A DNA stretch of 8,063 nucleotides, taken from the NCBI GenBank assembly GCA_015486775.1, contig WFRA01000237.1, positions 1 to 8,063 of the forward strand, given 5' to 3'. The notes under the pieces are model-generated. The model worked only from the letters and a program-made list of their open reading frames with translations. It made no database searches and had not been told where the DNA came from. Every line of letters starts with the position of its first letter. The first letter of the stretch is position 1. This DNA is from Kiritimatiellales bacterium (GTDB lineage Bacteria > Verrucomicrobiota > Kiritimatiellia > Kiritimatiellales > Pontiellaceae). A program made the position numbers and the translations under genes. Positions 1 through 5,674 of this stretch are shown here, one piece after another.

Positions 1-2
1 CC

Positions 3-98
3 CCCATCCGCCGCGATGCCCCGAAGGTCGGACGCAACGACCCCTGCCCCTGCGGCAGCGGCCGCAAATACAAGAAGTGCTGCGGCGCGGAAAAGTAG
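3..98 (+). CDS. secA: SecA preprotein translocase ATPase, C-terminal end (partial)
   Basis: Only the last 31 codons are present; the gene enters from the left edge and stops at TAG 96-98. The reading is ...[20 protein letters not shown] followed by AEK. This is the SEC-C zinc-binding tail, with the CxCx(8)CC arrangement of zinc ligands that closes most SecA proteins and binds SecB or ribosomes. SecA is the cytosolic ATPase that drives preproteins through SecYEG. The same tail also occurs on some unrelated SEC-C proteins, so the identity rests on the near-canonical [12 protein letters not shown] sequence and the terminal position. The motor domains lie outside the window. Confidence 0.85.
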   Translation, partial: PIRRDAPKVGRNDPCPCGSGRKYKKCCGAEK

Positions 99-102
99 CC
101 CG

Positions 103-129
103 CCGGTCGCGGGAAACAGGCGCTACCGG
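103..129 (+). other. Imperfect hairpin between secA and fic
   Basis: CCGGT (103-107) pairs with ACCGG (125-129), and GCG (109-111) with CGC (121-123), around a GGAAACAGG loop. There is no following T-run, so it is not a classical terminator. It could slow transcription after secA or shape the leader of fic, whose Shine-Dalgarno begins at 128 inside the stem. The loop carries one copy of the repeat shared with the fic 3' end. Confidence 0.35.
105..125 (+). repeat. Left copy of direct repeat flanking fic
   Basis: Positions 108-124 read CGCGGGAAACAGGCGCT, identical to 1149-1165. Over 105-125 versus 1146-1166 the match is 19 of 21. In frame both copies would encode GRGKQAL, the sequence at the end of the Fic protein. 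This copy lies in non-coding DNA between secA and fic. Confidence 0.8.
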
Positions 130-136
130 GAGGTGA
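128..136 (+). promoter_or_regulatory. Strong Shine-Dalgarno for fic
   Basis: GGGAGGTGA ends 4 nt before the GTG at 141. It is close to a perfect anti-SD match and supports the GTG as the true start. It is the strongest ribosome-binding site among the plus-strand genes here. Confidence 0.8.
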
Positions 137-140
137 TTTC

Positions 141-1184
141 GTGAGGACCATAGAACAATGGGCAACGAAAATTCCGCAAATCCCGACCGCGACGGTTTGG
201 ATGCTCAATGATCTGGCGGAATATAGAGGAAAGCAGGAGCTGTTTGCGCGACAATCGCCCCAGCGTTTGCGCGCGCTAAAAGAACATGCCCTCGTTGAAA
301 GTGCTGTCTCCTCCAACCGGATCGAGGGGGTGTTGGTCGATCAGAAGCGCATTGGAACCGTATTGTTTGGCAAGGGGCATTTGCAGGATCGCGACGAGGA
401 GGAAGTGCGGGGATATCAGGAGGCGCTCAGTTGGATTCATCGGGAGGGAGCAAAGATTCCCCTGACTCCGAAAACCCTCCTCAAGCTGCATCAAATGACC
501 CGACCCAACATCTGGGATAGCGGGCAATACAAAACCGATGACGGCGAAATCGTTGAAAAACATTCCGATGGGCGCGTCACCATCCGCTTCAAGCCCCTAT
601 CGGCTAAAGAGACCCCCGAGGCCATCGAACAACTTTGCCAAGATACCGCCCGGATGCTGAAAAGCCGCGAGACCCCGGCCTTGGTCGCGTTGGCGGCATT
701 CAATCTCGACTTCCTCTGCATTCATCCTTTTCGAGATGGAAACGGACGTGTTTCACGCCTCCTGATTTTGCTGCTCATGTACCACCTCGGGTTTAACGCG
801 GGGCGTTATATCAGCCTCGAACGCATCATCGAGCAAAGCAAAGAGCGCTATTACGAAACGCTCAAACAAAGCTCGGAGGGCTGGCACGAAAGCCAGCACA
901 ACCCCTGGCCCTATATCAACTATCTGCTCCACAGCATAAAAACGCTCTACCGCGAATTTGAAGAGCGCTTCGAGAACACAACGGTTCCCCGTGGAGAAAA
1001 GACCGAAACCGTACGCAAAGCCGTCCTCTCCTTTTCCGGAGCCTTCCATATCAACGAACTCCTGAAAAAGTGTCCCGACACCAGCATTGATATGATCCGA
1101 AAAATATTGCGAACCATGCGCGATGAAGGCCTGCTTGAATGCACTGGACGCGGGAAACAGGCGCTTTGGCGAACCATCAGGTAA
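141..1184 (+). CDS. Fic family protein, predicted AMPylating enzyme with C-terminal winged helix
   Basis: This 347-aa protein has the Fic active-site motif HPFRDGNGRVSR at residues 195-206; the His is the catalytic base and the Asp and Asn-Gly-Arg bind Mg-ATP. Such enzymes usually transfer AMP from ATP to a target protein hydroxyl. An N-terminal SSNRIEG (57-63) fits the inhibitory (S/T)xxxE(G/N) helix, here S58 to E62-G63, so this is an autoinhibited class II type with inhibitor and Fic domain in one chain. Residues from about 290 resemble a winged-helix domain (FSGAFHINELLKK..., then GLLECTGRGKQALWR), as in many SoFic-like proteins. The GTG start follows a near-perfect SD. It sits between secA and tilS with no evident functional link, is flanked by a direct repeat, and may be an acquired gene. 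The target is unknown. Confidence 0.92.
   Translation: MRTIEQWATKIPQIPTATVWMLNDLAEYRGKQELFARQSPQRLRALKEHALVESAVSSNRIEGVLVDQKRIGTVLFGKGHLQDRDEEEVRGYQEALSWIHREGAKIPLTPKTLLKLHQMTRPNIWDSGQYKTDDGEIVEKHSDGRVTIRFKPLSAKETPEAIEQLCQDTARMLKSRETPALVALAAFNLDFLCIHPFRDGNGRVSRLLILLLMYHLGFNAGRYISLERIIEQSKERYYETLKQSSEGWHESQHNPWPYINYLLHSIKTLYREFEERFENTTVPRGEKTETVRKAVLSFSGAFHINELLKKCPDTSIDMIRKILRTMRDEGLLECTGRGKQALWRTIR
1146..1166 (+). repeat. Right copy of direct repeat, inside the fic 3' end
   Basis: Positions 1149-1165 are identical to 108-124. Here the sequence encodes GRGKQAL in the Fic C-terminal winged helix, 18 bp before the stop codon. The copies are 1041 bp apart and bracket essentially the whole fic gene. 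Confidence 0.8.
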
Positions 1185-1220
1185 TAGGCAATGGTAATAG
1201 GTATCTTATTGGGTAATAAG
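1180..1220 (+). repeat. Three short GGTAATA(G/A)G direct repeats between fic and tilS
   Basis: GGTAATAGG occurs at 1180-1188 (overlapping the fic TAA stop) and 1193-1201, with GGTAATAAG at 1212-1220. The fic-tilS gap is only 38 bp and is mostly made of these units. No promoter or terminator is convincing. The last copy puts an in-frame TAA at 1217-1219, just upstream of the tilS start. Confidence 0.6.
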
Positions 1221-1222
1221 CC

Positions 1223-2515
1223 GTGAGCTTAATTGAAACCATCCAAAAGACCATCGAGCGCCATCAGCTCATTCCCGCTGGTGCAAAGGTGGTGGTCGGG
1301 GTTTCGGGCGGGGCGGATTCGGTGGCGTTGCTGCGGGTGTTCCAAGCATTGGAGGTTCCTGCCACGGTGGCCCACTTGAACCACCAGTTGCGCGGTGTGG
1401 AGTCGGATGGAGACGAGACCTTTGTCCGCGAGCTGGCCGGGGAGCTGGGTTTTCCAATGGTTGGAAAATGCGTGGATGTGCGGAAGCTGGCGGAGGCGTC
1501 CGGCCTGTCGCTCGAAATGGCGGCGCGGCGGGCGCGGCACGATTTTTTTGCGGAGTTTGGCGATAACGCGGTCATTGCGTTGGCGCACCACGCCGATGAC
1601 CAGGTCGAGACCTTCCTGCTCCGGCTCGCGCGCGGCGCGGGCTCCGAAGGGCTGGGCGGAATGTCGTTTACCCAAACGATCGGTCCACTCCGGCTGATCC
1701 GTCCAATGCTTGGAATTCCACGCTCCGAAATTCTCCAATGGCTGGAAGAAAACCATTTTGCTTGGCGGGAGGATGCGAGCAATTCCGACGAGGCGTTCCT
1801 GCGCAACCGGATTCGCCACACCATTCTTCCCATGCTTGGAAAGCAGTTGAATCCAAATATCCGCGAAAACATCCTGCGGACGATGGATATCTTGCGGGAA
1901 GAGAATGAATTCCTGAAACTTGAAACCCGAAACCTGAAACTTGAAGCGGGGATTCCATTGGCGGCCAAGAGACGATTGCTGCGCAAGTGGCTTTTTGAAC
2001 AGGGCGCGGAAGAGGTTGGTTTCGAGACGGTGGAAAAGATTCTGGAGCTGATGGATGCCGGGGAGGGCACCACGGTTTTTGAACTCAATGCAGGCCAGCG
2101 CGTGGTGGTGGAATATGGGGTGCCGCGGTTGGAGTGTGTGGGGCAGGCTTTCGAGCCTGCTCAATCGTGGGAATTGACGATCCAGCAGGGGAGCGGCTGG
2201 AAAAAGGATTGCGCTTCGGGGATTGGCGATTTGCTGGCGGAGGCTTCGTTCGATGCGGAGCGCGTTGGCGATTCGCCGATCACGGTGCGGAGCTTCGAGC
2301 CGGGCGACCGGATGGAGCCGCTTGGGATGGAGGGCAGCCGCAAGCTGCAGGATATCTTTACCGACCTAAAAATTCCAAAGGCGCGGCGCTCCTCGGTTCC
2401 GGTGGTGGTTTGCCGGGGCGAGATTATCTGGATTCCCGGCTATCGCATCGACCGGAAATGGAAGGTACACGGCTCGGAGGGGAGAGCCGTGCACGTACAC
2501 CTTCGGTTGAAATGA
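1223..2515 (+). CDS. tilS: tRNA(Ile)-lysidine synthase
   Basis: This 430-aa enzyme attaches lysine to C34 of tRNA-Ile2 (CAU anticodon) using ATP, changing both codon reading and charging; it is normally essential. The PP-loop SGGADS is at residues 28-33. The TilS signature HHADDQVETFLLRL is at 122-135, followed by RGAGSEGLGGM, RPMLGIPRSEI and DASNSDEAFLRNRIRH. The C-terminal TilS substrate-binding domain starts near residue 353 (ITVRSFEPGDRMEPLG, then RKLQDIFTDLKIP). Start: GTG at 1223 is the first start codon after the in-frame TAA at 1217 and gives a normal N-terminus, but no good SD precedes it, so coupling to fic is possible. Two stretches look like captured repeats: LKLETRNLKLEAG around residues 231-243 and GQAFEPAQ around 308-315. 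The gene carries one exact and several near copies of the TTCCAA-N3-TTGGAA palindrome. Confidence 0.95.
   Translation: MSLIETIQKTIERHQLIPAGAKVVVGVSGGADSVALLRVFQALEVPATVAHLNHQLRGVESDGDETFVRELAGELGFPMVGKCVDVRKLAEASGLSLEMAARRARHDFFAEFGDNAVIALAHHADDQVETFLLRLARGAGSEGLGGMSFTQTIGPLRLIRPMLGIPRSEILQWLEENHFAWREDASNSDEAFLRNRIRHTILPMLGKQLNPNIRENILRTMDILREENEFLKLETRNLKLEAGIPLAAKRRLLRKWLFEQGAEEVGFETVEKILELMDAGEGTTVFELNAGQRVVVEYGVPRLECVGQAFEPAQSWELTIQQGSGWKKDCASGIGDLLAEASFDAERVGDSPITVRSFEPGDRMEPLGMEGSRKLQDIFTDLKIPKARRSSVPVVVCRGEIIWIPGYRIDRKWKVHGSEGRAVHVHLRLK
1340..1354. repeat. TTCCAA-N3-TTGGAA palindrome, one mismatch
   Basis: TTCCAAGCATTGGAG in tilS differs from the motif only at the last base. It reads FQALE with the motif starting at codon position 1. 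Confidence 0.6.
1452..1466. repeat. TTCCAA-N3-TTGGAA palindrome, exact
   Basis: An exact copy with TGG spacer in tilS. The pairing extends to 8-bp arms (TTTTCCAA/TTGGAAAA, 1450-1468). It reads FPMVGK, in a different codon phase from the 1340 copy. Confidence 0.85.
1701..1715. repeat. TTCCAA-N3-TTGGAA palindrome, one mismatch
   Basis: GTCCAATGCTTGGAA in tilS reads RPMLGI at the conserved RP-L-G site. A weaker two-mismatch copy follows at 1733-1747. Confidence 0.6.
1827..1841. repeat. TTCCAA-N3-TTGGAA palindrome, one mismatch
   Basis: TTCCCATGCTTGGAA in tilS reads LPMLGK, in the same codon phase as the copies at 1452 and 1701. Confidence 0.55.
1912..1945 (+). repeat. Two 13-bp direct repeats inside tilS
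   Basis: CCTGAAACTTGAA occurs at 1912-1924 and again at 1933-1945, a 21-bp period linked by ACCCGAAA. It encodes LKLETRNLKLEAG, an extra helical stretch between the PP-loop domain and the C-terminal half of TilS. The period is a multiple of three, so the frame is kept. Confidence 0.75.
2141..2162 (+). repeat. Stable TTCG-tetraloop hairpin inside tilS
   Basis: GCAGGCT (2143-2149), loop TTCG (2150-2153) and AGCCTGC (2154-2160) form a perfect 7-bp stem. A G-T wobble (2142/2161) and a G-C pair (2141/2162) extend it. It encodes GQAFEPAQ between TilS domains. The layout resembles a REP-like interspersed hairpin captured in frame. There is no T-run, and it lies within a gene, so a terminator role is unlikely. 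Confidence 0.6.
2468..2491 (+). other. Hairpin at the 3' end of tilS
   Basis: CACGGCTC (2468-2475) pairs perfectly with GAGCCGTG (2484-2491) across an 8-nt purine loop, 24 nt before the tilS stop. No U-tract follows. It could protect or end the tilS transcript, or be a coding coincidence. Confidence 0.35.
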
Positions 2516-2562
2516 ATTGCGCGGCTATCGCCCGAGAATCTCGTCGACCTCTTCCGCGCAAT
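2516..2562. other. Nested inverted repeat in the convergent tilS/minus-gene gap
   Basis: ATTGCGCGG (2516-2524) pairs exactly with CCGCGCAAT (2554-2562). Between them lies CGAGA-A-TCTCG (2533-2543). The outer arm starts directly after the tilS stop. Position between convergent genes suggests a bidirectional 3'-end structure, though neither strand shows a clear U-run. The rest of the gap to 2610 shows no recognisable feature. Confidence 0.4.
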
Positions 2563-2610
2563 ACACATGCAAGGGCGAATTTATCACATCGCGATTGGCA
2601 AACGCCAAAC

Positions 2611-2898
2611 CTACTGGTTGCGGAACCCGTTGCCTTGTCCGCGATGCTGTCCACCGCCTTGTCCGCGATGCTGTCCGCCGCCCGAGCCGTCTCTTTTGTG
2701 TTGCTGCGATTTTTTCTGGGAGCCGCCTTTCGACCCACCCTTGGAGCATTCCTGCTTCTGCTGTCCCTTGCCGTTTCCGCCGCCCTGGCCGCGTCCGCAT
2801 CCGCCACCGCCGCATCCACCGCCGCCGCCCTTGGCTTCGGCCATCATGGTTGCCACTGCAATTCCTGCCACGAGTACTACGAGCTGCTTCATTTTCAT
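2611..2898 (-). CDS. Small secreted Gly/Cys-containing low-complexity protein
   Basis: This is a 95-aa protein not assignable to a named family. Start: the ATG ending at 2898 is preceded by AAAGGAGATC, and it opens a clear Sec signal peptide (MKMK, then a hydrophobic run to about residue 19, with a likely AEA|K cut after 22). The longer in-frame extension upstream has no signal and no SD. The mature part is rich in Gly, Gln, Lys and Ser, with cysteines at about 29, 34 and 51 inside a GGGGGCGGGGCG run. It ends in two tandem GGQHRGQG units. It would be exported and flexible; a surface, matrix or metal-binding role is possible but unproven. It lies downstream of, and on the same strand as, the gene at 3069-3581, separated by a terminator, so it is probably transcribed on its own. 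Overlapping plus-strand frames are Pro/Cys-rich shadows. Confidence 0.7.
   Translation of the reverse strand: MKMKQLVVLVAGIAVATMMAEAKGGGGGCGGGGCGRGQGGGNGKGQQKQECSKGGSKGGSQKKSQQHKRDGSGGGQHRGQGGGQHRGQGNGFRNQ
2632..2679 (-). repeat. Two tandem 24-bp repeats in the Gly-rich gene
   Basis: The units 2632-2655 and 2656-2679 differ at one base (position 22). Each encodes GGQHRGQG on the minus strand. The near identity indicates recent duplication, so copy number may vary between strains. Confidence 0.85.
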
Positions 2899-2905
2899 TG
2901 GGGAT

Positions 2906-2930
2906 CTCCTTTGGTTGTTTCCCGTTGTTC
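2906..2930 (-). promoter_or_regulatory. Leader/RBS segment shared with the neighbouring secreted gene (copy 1)
   Basis: Read on the minus strand, GAACAACGGGAAACAACC, then AAAGGAG, leads into the start at 2898. It aligns with the leader of the 3069-3581 gene (3590-3613) with only a few indels and substitutions. The AGGAG core is the Shine-Dalgarno that decides the start. Confidence 0.55.
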
Positions 2931-2973
2931 GCAGGGGGTACACCCCGCATGCCCCGATCGTCACAACTGGATG

Positions 2974-2987
2974 GGAAAAGTTTTTCC
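2974..2987. other. Short palindrome upstream of the Gly-rich gene
   Basis: GGAAAA-GT-TTTTCC lies 76-89 bp upstream of the start at 2898. It could be an operator or a chance A/T-run pair. I could not find a convincing -35/-10 pair for this gene in 2899-3015. Confidence 0.25.
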
Positions 2988-3015
2988 GAGCCCCTTTTTC
3001 GGTTGCCATCGAGGT

Positions 3016-3044
3016 AAAAAAAAGCAGGCACGCATGCCTGCTTT
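3016..3044 (-). terminator. Rho-independent terminator of the Gln/Arg-rich secreted gene
   Basis: AAAGCAGGCA (3021-3030), loop CGCA and TGCCTGCTTT (3035-3044) form a perfect 10-bp stem. On the minus strand it runs into eight consecutive T residues (3023-3016). It lies 24 bp beyond the stop of the 3069-3581 gene and ends its transcript before the next minus-strand gene. Confidence 0.9.
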
Positions 3045-3068
3045 CTTGCCGTTGCGGACTGTCACTGC

Positions 3069-3581
3069 CTACTCCCCGCCGGGGTGACCCGGTTTGTGTT
3101 TTGGCTTTCCCGGCTGCTTATTTTTGGTGTGGTCGCCCTTGGGCTTGCCGTGTCCCTTCTTGTCCTGACCCGACAGGTAGCGCTGAACTTCCTGTTTGAA
3201 GTGCCGGTGCATCTTCTGGATATGCTGCCGCTGCTCTGGGGTCAGTTGCGGGTGCTGCCGCTCCTGTTGTTGCGGGCGACCTTGGAACTGCCGCTGTTGT
3301 GGATGCCCTCGGAATTGCTGCGGGCGACCCTGGAATTGCCGCCGTTGCCAGCATTGCCGCGGGGCGGGGTGCCTGCGGGGCAATTGCTGCCGTTGTCCTT
3401 GGAATGCCTGCCGTTGCCGTCCGCCCCGGTGCGGGGCGCCACATACCGGACATTGTTGCTGCTGCCGCTGGTCGAATCCGGGGCGCTGGTGTGGCCGTTG
3501 TTGCTGCCTTTGTGGGTGGGCGCCGACGGTTGCCGCTCCGGCGAGTAGCGTCAGTGCGATGGTTGTGATTCCTGCTTTCAT
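3069..3581 (-). CDS. Secreted Gln/Arg/His-rich low-complexity protein with CPVCG motif
   Basis: This is a 170-aa protein of no recognised family. Start: the ATG at 3581 follows AGGAGGCAG with 5-7 nt spacing and opens a signal peptide (MKAGITTIALTLLAGAATVGA, likely cut before HPQ). The mature region is Gln/Arg/Pro/His-rich, with CPVCG at residues 44-48 and a lone Cys near 77. Repeats of the type RQFQGRPQQ sit around 81-89 and 97-105. A helical LTPEQRQHIQKMHRHFKQEV segment (113-132) recalls the LTPEQ stretch of Spy/CpxP-like periplasmic proteins. The Lys/Pro/Gly tail is highly basic. A metal-binding or periplasmic chaperone-like role is possible; this is inference from composition. It is divergent from rrf2, so the 165-bp gap carries both control regions. 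The in-frame extension upstream runs antisense to rrf2 and is not credible. Confidence 0.72.
   Translation of the reverse strand: MKAGITTIALTLLAGAATVGAHPQRQQQRPHQRPGFDQRQQQQCPVCGAPHRGGRQRQAFQGQRQQLPRRHPAPRQCWQRRQFQGRPQQFRGHPQQRQFQGRPQQQERQHPQLTPEQRQHIQKMHRHFKQEVQRYLSGQDKKGHGKPKGDHTKNKQPGKPKHKPGHPGGE
3271..3347 (-). repeat. Imperfect 29-bp repeats in the Gln/Arg-rich gene
   Basis: Units 3271-3299 and 3319-3347 match at 26 of 29 bases with a 48-bp period. Both encode the RQFQGRPQQ type of unit on the minus strand. A more diverged third unit (QAFQGQRQQ) lies near 3396-3420. The low-complexity region has therefore grown by internal duplication. Confidence 0.75.
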
Positions 3582-3589
3582 TTGACTGC

Positions 3590-3613
3590 CTCCTGTTGGT
3601 TGTTCCCCTGTTC
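3590..3613 (-). promoter_or_regulatory. Leader/RBS segment shared with the Gly-rich gene (copy 2)
   Basis: On the minus strand it reads GAACAGGGGAACAACC, then AACAGGAG, before the start at 3581. It aligns with 2906-2930. The AGGAGG core fixes the start codon. Confidence 0.55.
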
Positions 3614-3637
3614 GGCGCATATAACGGGGCAGCCGGA

Positions 3638-3665
3638 ATTTTATTTTAGGTGAATCGCGCAACAA
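3638..3665 (-). promoter_or_regulatory. Candidate sigma70-type promoter for the Gln/Arg-rich gene
   Basis: On the minus strand TTGTTG (3665-3660), a 16-bp spacer and TAAAAT (3643-3638) lie about 57 bp upstream of the start at 3581. The match is reasonable but promoter consensus in this lineage is unknown. Confidence 0.35.
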
Positions 3666-3704
3666 TTCGCTTGCGCCGTCGGATGCTTCTGCTACCTTGG
3701 AGCC

Positions 3705-3729
3705 AATTAAGACCAATAAGGTCTGGTAT
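3705..3729. promoter_or_regulatory. IscR-like (Rrf2) operator upstream of rrf2
   Basis: AGACC (3710-3714), AATAA and GGTCT (3720-3724) form a perfect inverted repeat, with flanks AATTAA and TGGTAT. The 25-bp layout follows the E. coli IscR type 1 site (6-bp flank, GACT, 5 AT-rich bases, AGTC, 6-bp flank ending TAT), with GACC/GGTC in place of GACT/AGTC. It ends 17 bp before the rrf2 ATG, fitting autoregulation. It also lies between the divergent genes and could affect the minus-strand one. Confidence 0.6.
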
Positions 3730-3746
3730 GCGGAGAAGAGCGAACC

Positions 3747-4142
3747 ATGCTGAGGATCACTAAAATTGCGGATTATGGATTTATCCTGTTGGTGTACATG
3801 GCGAATCGGGATCGGGATATTTTGTACAATGCGAAGGATCTCTCCTCCGCCATTGGAATTCCGCTTCCCACCATCAGCAAGGTGCTGAAAATCTTGACGC
3901 AGGGTGGTATCCTCAAGTCGCAGCAGGGAAGCAAGGGCGGCTATTCGCTTGCCCGCCCCGCTTCGGAAATCACAGCGGCGCAGATTATCGAAGCCATCGA
4001 GGGTCCCGTCGCTATCACCGACTGCTCCGGTGCCAAGGGGTGCGAGCGCAACTGCAAGGTGAGTCCGAGTTGGAAAAAGGTGAACGCCACTTTGGAGACA
4101 ACCCTCCAAAACCTTTCTCTGGCCGAAATGGCCAAGGGCTGA
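3747..4142 (+). CDS. Rrf2 family SUF system regulator
   Basis: This 131-aa protein starts MLRITKIADYGFILLVYMA, like the FeS-assembly SUF-system regulators of the Rrf2 family (relatives of IscR). The winged helix-turn-helix covers roughly residues 1-80, with the recognition-helix region around IPLPTISKVLKIL and the wing GSKGGYSLARP (61-71). Three cysteines, C93, C99 and C103 (C-x5-C-x3-C), are the likely Fe-S ligands; E. coli IscR has C-x5-C-x5-C. Such proteins sense cluster supply and adjust suf transcription. Start: ATG at 3747, with GGAG 11 nt upstream, a rather long spacing. The gene is 61 bp upstream of sufB with no terminator, so read-through is likely. An IscR-like operator lies just upstream. 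Confidence 0.92.
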   Translation: MLRITKIADYGFILLVYMANRDRDILYNAKDLSSAIGIPLPTISKVLKILTQGGILKSQQGSKGGYSLARPASEITAAQIIEAIEGPVAITDCSGAKGCERNCKVSPSWKKVNATLETTLQNLSLAEMAKG

Positions 4143-4153
4143 TTCCTCCCGAT

Positions 4154-4168
4154 TTTCCATCCCGGAAA
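4154..4168. other. Small inverted repeat in the rrf2-sufB gap
   Basis: TTTCC-ATCCC-GGAAA is a 5-bp perfect inverted repeat, 12 bp after the rrf2 stop. It has no U-run and is too weak to call a terminator. Confidence 0.2.
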
Positions 4169-4177
4169 GTGGCTGCG

Positions 4178-4203
4178 ATTAAATAGAACCAATCAGGTAT
4201 TAT

Positions 4204-4206
<3 letters not shown>
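4178..4206. promoter_or_regulatory. Second Rrf2-type site overlapping the sufB start region
   Basis: The core ACCAATCAGGT (4188-4198) differs at one base from ACCAATAAGGT (3712-3722) in the operator before rrf2. Both copies have ATTAA to the left and TATG four bases to the right; here that TATG includes the sufB start. The outer GACC/GGTC symmetry is weaker (AACC/GGTA). The AGGT at 4195-4198 is also the only Shine-Dalgarno-like sequence for sufB. Confidence 0.45.
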
Positions 4207-5658
<1,452 letters not shown>

Positions 5659-5674
5659 TTTAATGGAGAAAACA

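Noticed and set aside
2141..2162. Intrinsic terminator within tilS
   Set aside because: The stem is strong but no T-run follows on either strand and the site is mid-gene.
1229..2164. Minus-strand frames of 274 and 311 codons over tilS
   Set aside because: Both are antisense to a clear TilS reading and show no family features.
2611..2898. Microcin B17-like modified peptide
   Set aside because: The Gly/Cys run is superficially similar, but the protein has a Sec signal peptide and no heterocyclase or other modification genes are in the window.
2134..3199. Long plus-strand open frames across 2134-3199, including a Pro/Cys-rich one
   Set aside because: They overlap the tilS end and mirror the Gly-rich minus-strand gene; composition is what the complement of GGN codons gives, and none has an SD or recognisable domain.
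3084..3585. Leu-rich, Cys-rich and Ala/Gly-rich plus-strand frames over the Gln/Arg-rich gene
   Set aside because: They are complements of CAG/CGN-rich coding sequence. The minus-strand frame has the SD, signal peptide and terminator.
4090..4112. TTTGGAG-N6-CTCCAAA inverted repeat near the rrf2 end
   Set aside because: It is a 7-bp coding-region pair with different arms and no U-run; no regulatory role is supported.
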